A stretch of 64,000 nucleotides of DNA from positions 769,205,336 through 769,269,335 of the forward strand of contig NC_081408.1 of the NCBI RefSeq assembly GCF_030272615.1, read 5' to 3'. Under the pieces are notes generated by a model. The model was not told the DNA's origin. It worked only from the letters and a program-made list of their open reading frames with translations, and ran no database searches. Shown here one piece after another: positions 37,416 to 46,872 of this stretch (position 1 is its first letter; the number at the start of each line of letters is the position of its first letter). Made by a program: the position numbers and the translations under genes. The DNA is from Cryptomeria japonica (lineage: Eukaryota; Streptophyta; Pinopsida; Cupressales; Cupressaceae).

Positions 37416-38491
37416 ATGGAAAATCTAATGAAGCAACTTGAAGGAGCTCTTACAGACTATGATGCAGAAAAATTGAAAAATATCAAACTAGAAGATGATT
37501 TAAGAGCAACTCGGGACATCATTCAGGCACTTCATGAAAATTTTACTGTTGCAAGAAACAAGAGATCATGACAACAAAAAATGAAATGCAGGATATGACT
37601 ATGAGATTTTGCAAAGAGATTGAGGATAGGAAGAAGAATGAAGAAGAATTAACCAGAAGACTAAGTGATGCAGCAAATGAGAACACAAGACTTAGCTATG
37701 AAAATGACATGTTGAAGACAGATCTGATGCATACTCAGAATGACTCAAATGAACTAATGAGACAAAAAGAAATCTTGGAAAGGGAATTGGAAACTGCAAA
37801 TCAACATAAAGAAAAATTCAAGAAAAGCTCAGAAGAACTTGGTACCTTATTGAAGAATCAAAAACCTAAAGGTGACACTTCTAGAATTGGCTTTGAAGTT
37901 GGTGAAAGCTCCGGTACTGCAAATACTCAGGATCACAGCAAACCAGTAAGATGACCTAATGCCTATAAATTCAATGGAAAATGCTTTAACTATAATAAGT
38001 AAGGTCATAGAGAAAATGAATGTAGATCTAGAAATTATCAGAATATCAACACACCCACTGGTCAATGTTCTAAATGCAACAAAGTTGGTCACAAATCTGA
38101 AAACTACAGAATGAATGTGAGATGTTATGTTTGTGGAAGATTTGGACATTTATCTAATCAATGCAGAACACAAACCGGCATAGGCTATGGAAAAGCTATT
38201 CAGAAAAATAATGTAACTTGTTATGCATGTAACAAGATTGGGCATATTGCTAAATTGTGTAGAAGTAAAGGAACACCGGAAGACAACAAAAGTTCTAGCT
38301 TGAAAGGTAAAGAAAAAGTTGAAGAGGTTAAGCAAGAATTCTCAAAACAATGGATTAGAAAAGTTGATCTAAATATTGGGAATACTCCTCCACCGGTAGA
38401 ACAAACCAATGCTTCACCGGCAAGATAGAGTGATACTTCACCGGAAGGACAGGGCAGTGCTCCACCAGCAGGAAGTTCTTCATCCAATTGA
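37416..38491 (+). pseudogene. Gag-like protein with zinc knuckles
   Basis: The frame starts ATG at 37416, shifts once near 37560, and then stays in one frame with TGA near 37952, a TAA within the first knuckle (near 38008) and TAG at 38426. The first 170 residues are a charged coiled coil (heptad-like L/E/K pattern, for example LERELETANQHKEKF) rather than a normal Copia gag core. Four knuckle-like motifs follow: CFNYNK-GHRENEC (second Cys lost), CSKCNKVGHKSENY (last Cys lost), CYVCGRFGHLSNQC and CYACNKIGHIAKLC. The last two are intact CX2CX4HX4C. A basic, Ser/Pro-rich tail ends near 38491. The expected role is RNA packaging in the retrotransposon particle. Whether the coiled-coil replaces the usual gag N-terminus or reflects a deletion cannot be told from one copy. 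Confidence 0.75.
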
Positions 38492-38639
38492 AGAAAATTT
38501 CTTTGAGGGTTTGGCAATCTAATGACACATGTATTATTATTCCCTCGGTTAGAGATAAGAAGTTGGAAATTACTTATTACCGACAAACAATGTTAAGTGA
38601 ATACTTAACTAGCATGCAATTAATGTGGTAGATGGCGAA

Positions 38640-38792
38640 AAGACACTATAAAATTAAGGTTTTGGCTCCATTTCATTTCACTAAGATTTCAAATTTTTGA
38701 AGAGCTCGAAGATTCTGAGCTAAGGCATTTCAAGCAAGAAGCAAGAACACTCCAAGCAATCATCCATCCAAGGTAGTAAAAGGTATTTAATC
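38640..38792 (+). promoter_or_regulatory. Possible internal core promoter upstream of the second ORF
   Basis: CACTATAAAATTAAGG (about 38645-38660) is a good TATA-box match lying about 140 bp before the ATG at 38793, in a 300-bp non-coding gap between the two ORFs. Function is inferred. Confidence 0.35.
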
Positions 38793-41700
38793 ATGGCATC
38801 CACCTCTGCAATTGAATATATAGCAAACCCTACTATTGTTGAAGTAATAAAAAGACCTAGGCCCGTATTTCAGTTAGTTCCCGAGATAGCAAAGAAGGAT
38901 GATACCTTAGGTGTTTTTTCTCAAATTCCTAAGGGAGTTGTTTATGCTAAAGACCCCAGAATGTACATCCACTGCAACATTGAGGAATTAGGAGATAAGG
39001 AAATTAAAACCATGTATAAAACCGTGATATGTGATAATACCGGAAATGTAAAAGATGAACACAAGATCATTGAGACCCTAGGATTTACAGAGATCCTTAG
39101 CATTCCTGAATTTCCCAAGGATGTGATTAGGATAGTCTTGAGCAGGGTACATGGAGAGTTTTTCTGGTTAGATTCAATCCACAAGATCACCAAGGAAGCT
39201 GTGAAAGCTGTCACAGGGTTACCGGCCACCGGTAAAAGACCAGATAAAACAAAGAAGGTTTCCAATGACCTAGTTATAAACCTAACTAGCGCAACATTCG
39301 ACAAGAGGTACCTAAGAGTTAATGATGTAACAAATATCAATGTAAGATTCATCAGCATGATATTAGGATATAAAGCTACTCATGCAAACAGACTTAATTC
39401 AGTTTCAAGCTTATGCATTAAGAGTGCTTATGACATGGTCACAGACAATGCAAAAATTGATATATGTGAATGGTTAAAAGATGAATTAATTAATAACCTT
39501 GGAAAGATCAAGAAGGACAAGAAAGGAACTTTCAGGTTTGGAAATCTATTAGTATGTCTGATGCTACACATAACAAAATAGGTTCCCAGTATAGGTTACA
39601 AAGAACTTGGATATGATATACGGGTAGGCAAACAATTAACAAAACTATTCAATAATATGGGTGAGAACAAGGAAAACAATATTCATGACTTTTTTCAAGC
39701 ATTAAAGACCAAAATGAAGAAAAGAATAAGGTTATCACAGAAAGTTGTAGACAAATACAAAGATGAAATATGCTTTGTAATCAAGAAAGATGAAATCTGG
39801 ATGGAAGCGGTCATCCCAAGGATAGTTTGGGTAACCGAGATGGGCTATGAAATAGATGATCACATAGTTGAAACATATGCTAAAGCACTTCTGGAAGCCC
39901 CCAGAGAACCTAAAGAAGAAGTATTTGGTAGTGCTGAAACCATAGAAAGTCAAATACAATCTAAGAAGAGAGTGAAAAAGATTGAGGCAATTGTAAGGAA
40001 AGGTTCCAGACAAGAAAAAGCCATCAAAGAAGATGTATTGAAGAAAACTAGTATAACAGAGGATGAGTTAGTAGCTCCACAACCTAAAACTCACCTATCA
40101 CTGGTAGGTACTTCTTCAGGAAGTGACATGCCTGCAACTTTCAAAAGAGTTGTAAGAAAAAGAGATCCCTCATCGGCAACCACACCCTCACCCAGGAGGA
40201 CAAGGCAAAAGCAACAAGCAGTGAGATCTCCGATAAGAAAGGCCACACCAAAGAAGAAACTGACACCCAAGAAGAAGAAGAGGACAAACAAAGACTTGGC
40301 CCCTCTTGATATACTACTGAATGAAATCATAGAGGAAGGTAAATTGAAGAACATAGAGAAAATATATGACACTCTAATAGCTAATGAAAAAGAGCAAGTT
40401 GAAAATAGTGTTATATTACACATGGATATGTATAAGAAGTTTTTAATGGAAGTAGTCAATGAAGTTCCAGATGAACTATTCAAAAGACTAGAAGCAAGAA
40501 GACAAGCAGTGATAGAACTGGATAAGAAAATAAAGATTGAAAAGCTACTTACTGTATATCTGGTAAACTCTCCCCAAAAAATTGATGACCTAATTGTTCA
40601 AGCCAATAGGACAGTATTTTCTACTGCACACAGGCACATTGCTTTAATGGTTGGAAGAGTAAATGAGGTGACTGAAGAAACTGAAGATGGATGGGATATA
40701 TTCCTGGTTGAGAAAGAAAAACAAGAAGAGTACAGGAACCCCAAACCCATAAAAGTTTATCAGAAAGATAGAGACAAGGGGAAAGGAAAAGTTGGTGGAC
40801 CACCTAGTATCAAGGTTAGAGACAACTTACCCCCACCTCCTTTAAATACTCCACCAGTAAAAACAACAACTACAGTTGATCAACCGGTAGCTGAGAGTAT
40901 GGATGTAGAGGATAATAATCCTAATCCTGAAGTCCTATATACTATGGATATTGATACTCAGAAGATCAACATAGTGGTAGACAAAGATACAACAGATAAG
41001 ACTGATATGGCTAGTGAGCCTTCGGTGACTAAGGAAACTGATAACTCGCAAGACAAATTGGCAGAAAATAAAGAACAAAAGGTAGAGACTCAGACACAGA
41101 CTGGGACAACACAACAAATAGAGGAACAAATAGAGCAAAAGGCTTCGAAATAGGAATAGGTACATAAGGAAACAGTACCACGGGCAACTAGTGAAAAACC
41201 ATTGCTTAAAGAAATACAGACACAAATAGACCTACCAGAGGTCAATACAAGCTTGGTTACTTCCACCGGTACTCAAATTGTTGATTCATCATCAAGCTTC
41301 AAATCAACCAATGTGATTGAGGTACTATTAGATTCAATCAAGAAAATAACCAACTGCAGCTCACAAGCTTACAAAGCAATTGATGATTCCATACCAATTT
41401 TGAAGGTAATTGCTCCCAATTGTAATATAGACAATAAATATTCTTTAGGACAACTGGATACACTATGTAAATATATCTCAGAAAACATTGAGAAAATAAA
41501 AGAAGAGTCAGTGAAGGATAAAGTAGAAGTTGAAAAACAAAAATTCTTTGATGAGCAAATAAAGAAGTGTAATAGATATTTTGACACACTTCTACTAGAA
41601 TTATGTAATTTGTTAAAAGAGTACAAAAATTTGTACAAAGATACCTGTAAAACAAACTTTTTGACTGTAGATATAGACAAGAAAATGAGCAAGGTATAGG

Positions 41701-42068
41701 ATGAGATCAATAAACTTGCAGATAGTTTTGTCAACTCACCTGATACACTATGAGTTTTTTAGGAGAAGATAACAAATTTTGAGGAAGAACTACTCAAATT
41801 AGAAAGAGAGAAAGAAAGAATAATAAGTAAGGCAAAACATTTGAGATCAAAACTAAGTCCAAGATTGGACTATCTAGCATCTCTGCGGAAGGAAATTTCT
41901 GAGGCACTAATACTGGGAAGCAAAACACCGACAGAGCATTTGCAGCATCTCACCGGTACAGTGAAGAGAATAGAGACAACAATAAAGGATAGCAAAAAGT
42001 TTATGGACAGTATAAACTTGATTTTGGGAGATATTTTTCAAATTGTAACCAACCAGTTACAAGGTTGA
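38793..42068 (+). pseudogene. Unknown protein of about 1,090 codons in the pol position
   Basis: A single frame runs from ATG at 38793 to 42068 with no frameshift. Stops are TAG at 39579, 41151, 41157, 41697 and 41760, and TGA at 41751. I do not recognise the protein. Residues 1-290 look globular, with IPEFPKDVIRIVLSRVHGEF, WLDSIHKITKEAVKAVTGLP and VRFISMILGYKA. The I.KEAV..VTGLP rhythm is reminiscent of plant mobile-domain proteins, but that is only an impression. Residues 290-480 are basic, with a cluster of KKK/PKKK near residues 480-505 that could be a nuclear signal. The remainder is charged and coiled-coil-like (for example EELLKLEREKERI). The start is chosen because it is the first ATG after the gap and follows the TATA-like site. 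It could be a captured host gene or a very diverged element protein. Confidence 0.6.
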
Positions 42069-42272
42069 AACTACAAACTCTACTGACATCTTGAAAACCT
42101 TTGTCATTGATGCCAAAGGGGGAGTAGTGGGATGAGAAAATTCAAATCACAGGACAGGAACCATATGCTCAGGGGGAGCACACACATTTTTGCTAACATT
42201 TTTGGTCTTCACATTTTTGGATCCTTTTTGAAATTTCTCATGAGTGTTGCCATCAATGCCAAAGGGGGAGAT
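42069..42272 (+). promoter_or_regulatory. 3' untranslated segment with three purine tracts
   Basis: GCCAAAGGGGGAG occurs near 42112 and again at 42256 (the functional tract, adjoining the LTR), with CTCAGGGGGAGCAC between them. The first and last copies share TGATGCCAAAGGGGGAG-like text. The minus-strand Copia element at 22664-22830 has the same multi-tract layout. Confidence 0.7.
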
Positions 42273-43074
42273 TGTTGGCATATGCACACTCCAATGAGAC
42301 ATTGTATGTGATTGAAGGCTTTGTCATTGATGGCAACCTTGCAATCCTATGGCACCGGCAAAAGCATTATACCAACATTAGCAGATTACACTCTACATCG
42401 GCACTCAAGACACCGGCATCGGCACAGAAGAAAGGAAGTATACCGGCACAAAGGCCGACAAGATTTTGTTATACTATATTTTGTTTATTATTGTAAAAAT
42501 GTGTAAGCTGACTTGGCAAATTGTAAAATGACTCTTATATATAAAAGAGATCATTTTAGACATTTGGGATGATAGGTAGAAGATTTATAGGAAAATATTA
42601 GGCAGACCTATTGTGCAAAATATAGGTCAAGGGATATATGTAAAGAACAGAGCAGGAACTGGTACTGAATCAGGCATTGAAGATGCTATTGTAAAGCAGT
42701 ACAAGATATTGGATTTGTATAATCCTTATTGTAAGTCAGTGAGACTTCCCATTGAGCAGTGAGCTCTAGGCAGTTGGCCTTCTTGCATGTGCAGGCCCCT
42801 ATTGTAAGTAATATTCTCTTATTGGCCAGTGAGTGAATATTGTGGGTCACAAATCCCACTGAGGTTTTTCCCATACCGGGTTTCCTCATTAAAATCTTGT
42901 GTTATGGTGTGCTTTTCATGTGGATGTTCTTGATTCTATTTATTGCATTATTTCTTGCATACTGGTACACTGTTATATTATGTTCTGCATGTTTTAAGTT
43001 AAGAAATTCCAATAACCGATCAGATACTAATTCACTCCCCCCCCCCCCTCTCAGTATTTGTGGGATCCCTAACA
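42273..43074 (+). mobile_element. 3' LTR of the 6.5-kb element
   Basis: 802 bp, TATA box near 42536-42547, ends CCCTCTCAGTATTTG then GGGATCCCTAACA. Differs from the 5' LTR by scattered substitutions, small indels and a longer C run at 43037-43048. Confidence 0.9.
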
Positions 43075-43766
43075 CATTGATCTTTCATTCAACTTTGTTG
43101 TGGATCTCTGCTCCCTGCAGGATAAGCCCTTTTACCCTTATCTTAGTTATTTTCTTATCCCGCGACTCTTTTTTTATCCCCGCGGGAACACGCGGGATAA
43201 GAAAAGCATAGCAACCTTCTTTATTGACTCTTCTCACATTTCCATGTAATGCTATTATGGTAACTTGGAGACCCCATGGGATAAGATATCCCCTTTGTTC
43301 CTAAGACAACCCTTATCCTGCGGGCCTCTCACAGTGCTTCTAGATCATTGCGAGATAGGCCTCTACTACTTGTTTTTTTTAGCCACTCCTTATCCTATGT
43401 TGCTTCTTTTCTCACCTTGTAGTTGTCGCGGGATAAGGATTCCTTTGTAATTATTTCCTTCTTCTTATCCCGCGATGCCAGATCATTGATGCAAATGTGT
43501 TGCGGGATAAGATGCACTCTTTGGAAACTATCATTTCCTTATCCCATGAGGTTGAAAATCACATTGAAACACCCAATAGGATAAGGGACAAGAGGTTCTT
43601 TCTTTGTAAATATTATCCCATGCAACCAAGTCACTTGGGGTCAACATTTAGGTGATCATTTAGAACATGTGGAAAACCTTATGGGTTAAGTTATCATGCG
43701 TAGGGCCTTCCTAGGAAAATAAATGACTCAAGACCCGGGGTTTTAACAATACTTAGGAGTATTTTG
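43075..43766. repeat. GGGATAAG/CTTATCCC array, right part
   Basis: Begins with the CATTG duplication, then resumes the second long unit. About 14 more GGGATAAG/CTTATCCC copies occur up to 43620, several in the form CGCGGGATAAG. Text from 43460 to 43766 parallels 35920-36225 closely, including the AAAGACTTAGG-like tail (GGGGTTTTAA..ATACTTAGGA). Confidence 0.85.
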
Positions 43767-44180
43767 CATATTAAAATAACCTTTACAAATGGTAATTCCT
43801 AACGCAAGGGGCTGGTAATCAAATGACAAAAAACCCTTTCAATCATCACTTAAGATATGGAAACTTGCTACCATAAGTCAACAACAAGAAATAACATAGC
43901 CTGGGAGAACTAAAAGAAGAACCTAAGACATAGAACCCTTGGGATAAAATATAATATGGTTTAAATTATCCTTTTACTTCTTGTATTGAAATAAATAAAA
44001 CTTATGTAGCTTTAACCTTTCACTTATGCCAAATACAAAATCTTGGTGATGACTGACATGCTAGGGATATTAGGTATTGTTACATGATTTTGGGGGATCA
44101 ATGGTAGGATAGAAAAATGAGGATGATGCCCAGGGTACTCAAGAAAAAAATAACATCATCAAGCACCAATTTGGAGAACT
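43767..44180. other. Non-coding stretch
   Basis: Between the motif array and the LTR-like region. No ORF, and no clear primer binding site could be placed. Confidence 0.3.
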
Positions 44181-45098
44181 GATTGGTGAGTAGTTACACC
44201 CGCCCAGGTTCTGCACAACCTAAAGTGAGGGAGTTAGCAACCTTGAAAGATTCACTCTATTAGTTGGCCAAATCAATTAGAGAGTATCTAATTGAATGAA
44301 TCCTAATTAACAAAACAAGTTAGTGAATCTAAAACTCTCAAAATCATTCCATGCTCCTCTATCTCTAAAGATCCTCAAGATTCAAGGTGGCCCTCACTTG
44401 GAAGAGCACTTGATCTCATGGATGACAACCTAGAGAACGAGATTTAGAGGATTATCAAAGAGAGGCTAACAAAGCTTGATGAAATGATACTATAAATTAG
44501 ATGCACAAAAGAATTAGATATTTGAAGAAGTAATGGGCTCTATTTATAGGGAAAATAGGGCAATGGATGGTTGAGATTGAATAATCTCAACAAGGGCTAG
44601 GATTTAAAGTTATCAATCCATGCAAGGGATTCAATCCAATCCCAAGTTGACAAATGTCACCTTTAGAGGGCTTGAGAGGAGAGGCAAGAGGCACTAAATG
44701 CTTGAGGAGACATGGTGGAAGGTTGAGTTAACCATTAATTGTTAGGAAGACTTTGGGGACAAATTTGTAAGAGTCCTTCCAAATTTGGGGAACTCAACAA
44801 GTTAGCTTGTTGAAGAAATAAAGTCTGAAATGCATTTAGAAGACTTTCTTCCAAACTTGAGAAGTGACCTCCTCAAATTTAGGGAAAGGACATGATTAGG
44901 ATGGAATTAGGAGGTTTAGAAGAATCTAGAAGGCTCTAGAAGAGGTTTAGGAGGCAAGTGGGAGATGTAGGATTTTTCAAGTGGGTGAGAAAAAATAGGA
45001 TTTAATTAAAATAAAATTTATTTATTTCAATTGTTGGTTGCAAATTGTATTTGATATATTTTTCACTTAATTCATTGTGCAACTTTTAGGTGTCTACA
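44181..45098 (-). mobile_element. LTR, Gypsy-like, probably the 5' LTR of the copy b element
   Basis: On the minus strand it opens TGTAGACACCTAAAAG, resembling TGTATACACCTAAAAATGG at 72. It carries a TATA box at 44541-44550 (CCTATAAATA on the minus strand), followed by about 350 bp of R-U5. The internal end is not resolved. A block at 44181-44280 recurs on the plus strand at 55754-55848. Confidence 0.5.
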
Positions 45099-45181
45099 AT
45101 AGGCAAAGAGAGAGAGAGATGTGATAGAGAAAGAGAAAGGGAGGACATGGAGAGAATGGACAAAATGGGATGGAGACATAT

Positions 45182-45197
45182 GAGAGAGAGAGAGAGG

Positions 45198-45231
<34 letters not shown>
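45182..45231. repeat. GA microsatellite
   Basis: (GA)n with one interruption, within a wider GA-rich tract from 45100, next to the LTR end. Confidence 0.9.
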
Positions 45232-45234
<3 letters not shown>

Positions 45235-45986
45235 TATTTATAATATCTACAAGTCATCCACAAGTTAGTTTATCAATCACAATGTCTAGTAAACTAGGTC
45301 CTAAAACCGACACATTACTCCAAGAGTGGGGGCATGAACTACATGTCACCCAACCCACACTATACTTGGTCCAATGAACATCCACACACTTTGTCTACCT
45401 AGTGCATAGCGCAATACTCTAGTGCATTTATTTGTAACACCCTGGAACAAACTATGAACTAGTCATAGTGAGCATAATGTCAACCTTAACTTTCCTTCTT
45501 GATCACCCCCTATAAAATTTGAATAGATTTGTCTTTATGTTTATCCTTACTTATTTTTCAAACTAAAAACCTCTAAAAAAACATAGTGACGTAGAACATG
45601 GTACACAATATTGCATCAATGTACTAATAGGTCATGAATAATAGACCTTTGAAAAATATCATAAATAATTTTTAATATAGAAAAGTTTAATATCCCATAG
45701 GTCCATTTTGATTTTTACATATAATTACATATAGAAGTGTATAATATCCCATACCTTGGTAATGTTTACTTATAATTTCATATTAAAATGTTTAATATCC
45801 CATAGGTCAATTTTAATTTTTACATATAATTATAATATCCCATTTAATTATAATTACCCATATAATATCCCATTTAATATCCTATTTAATTATGTAATTG
45901 AAATATTGTATCTACATATAATTATAATATCCCATAGGTCAATTTGAGTTTCAAATTACTTTGTAAAGCAAATGAAAAACTTCATT
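45232..45986. repeat. Non-coding, with repeated AATATCCCATA words
   Basis: From 45690 to 45945 the word TAATATCCCAT(A/T) recurs about eight times, several with AGGTC.ATTTTGATTTTTACATATAATTA attached. This is a degenerate tandem array of roughly 60-bp units. No gene. Confidence 0.55.
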
Positions 45987-46078
45987 CCCGCAAGGCAAAG
46001 CAAAAGACTTCAAAAACATTCCTTCCCGCAAGGCAAAGCAAAAGACTTCAAAAACATTCATTCCCACAAGGCAAAGTA
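45987..46078. repeat. Tandem repeat, 38-bp unit, about 2.4 copies
   Basis: CCCGCAAGGCAAAGCAAAAG starts at 45987 and 46025, and a changed copy (CCCACAAGGCAAAGTAGG) starts at 46063. Confidence 0.85.
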
Positions 46079-46563
46079 GGAGAGGATCAGATTCACAAAC
46101 GATGGTGAATGCACAATTCATTCACGCACAAGAGAGGAGATTCTGTAGGAGGAGGAAATTAGTTTACATGTGAGAAATCACTTAGCTTCATCTTATGTGC
46201 ATTTCAAACATAATCAAAATTATTTGTTTCCCTTTTCAATGATCTTCTAGCATTTTTCAGGGACTTGTTCTTGGTATTGCAAGGGTTTGTATGCTTTATG
46301 AAGGCTTTGAAGGATGTTCTTTGAATGTTGGGACTATGCCGAGTACTTCTTTTGTATATGGACAATAAATTGAATGTGAGGAGAAGACATCGTATGTGAT
46401 GTGCAAGGCAACCAGCTCATCCTATCACTAGGAATCTTAAGAGTACTGGAAGATCAGAATGAATATTGTGTAGCTATATGTAATTAGATAATTTGTGATC
46501 CGAATGAACATTGCCTAGCTATGTTGAATATATGTTTTGCACTATTTGACCAATATGAGCAAT
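46079..46563. other. Non-coding stretch
   Basis: No motif seen. GATCCGAATGAACATTG.CTAGCTATG is a diverged repeat of GATCAGAATGAATATTGTGTAGCTATA 55 bp earlier (about 46451 and 46498). Confidence 0.35.
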
Positions 46564-46732
46564 GCATAGACAAGACAGTGAATTGTCAGAAAAAATGCCT
46601 TAAAGAAATGCGGTCTCATGGTGATCGAATGCCATGACAGTCAAATTACTATGGGTTGTCATGGAATTCCATCACCATGAGAACACATTTCTTTGAGACA
46701 TTTTTTCAAACAGTTCGTTGCCTTGTCTATGC
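46564..46732. repeat. Inverted duplication of a PPR gene fragment, 77-base arms
   Basis: The arms match at about 64 of 77 positions around a loop of some 16 bases. Both arms encode the same pentatricopeptide-repeat text outward: on the minus strand NELFEKMSQRNVFSW, on the plus strand SELSEKMP-RNAVSW. A transcript would fold into a long imperfect hairpin. This is the layout expected of a young small-RNA locus made by inverted duplication of a target gene, or of a foldback element that picked up a gene piece. Confidence 0.75.
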
Positions 46733-46872
46733 AAGGTAGTGAGCCATTTGACTGATCTTGATATAAGATGTATGCTAACATAAGATAAATGAATTACATA
46801 TGCAGGAACTTGAACCCCTTTGACGAGGATCTTGCACAGTCTACATAAAGGCAATGCAATGATTCTTCTCAT
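46672..46872 (-). pseudogene. PPR protein fragment
   Basis: The C-terminal 15 residues, NELFEKMSQRNVFSW, fit the L/S-type pentatricopeptide motif A..LF..M..RNV.SW of plant organelle RNA-processing proteins. The preceding VQVPAYVIHLSYVS fits the usual Q.HA.VI..GY.S block of the repeat before it, with changes. The fragment has lost the spacing of complete 35-residue repeats and ends in a stop, so it is a relic. It overlaps the right arm of the inverted duplication. Confidence 0.6.

Larger units (their letters stand above)
36567..43074 (+). mobile_element. Complete pol-less Copia-type LTR retrotransposon with an extra large ORF (6.5 kb)
   Basis: LTRs at 36567-37344 and 42273-43074 both run TGTTGGCATATGCACACT to GGGATCCCTAACA and are bounded by the CATTG duplication. 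A primer site for initiator Met tRNA follows the 5' LTR, and a purine tract precedes the 3' LTR. The interior has a gag-like frame with zinc knuckles (37416-38491) and one very long unknown frame (38793-42068). No reverse transcriptase, integrase or RNase H motif is visible. The LTR start, purine tract and gag knuckles tie it to Copia elements such as the one at 22664-24455, which could have moved it in trans. Confidence 0.88.

Noticed and set aside
38793-42068. Assignment of the long second ORF to the plant mobile-domain family
   Set aside because: Only a loose hydrophobic rhythm (I..EAV..VTGLP) supports it, so I left the protein unnamed.
45090-45377. 95-codon ORF rich in Arg/Glu
   Set aside because: Produced by the GA microsatellite at 45182-45231.
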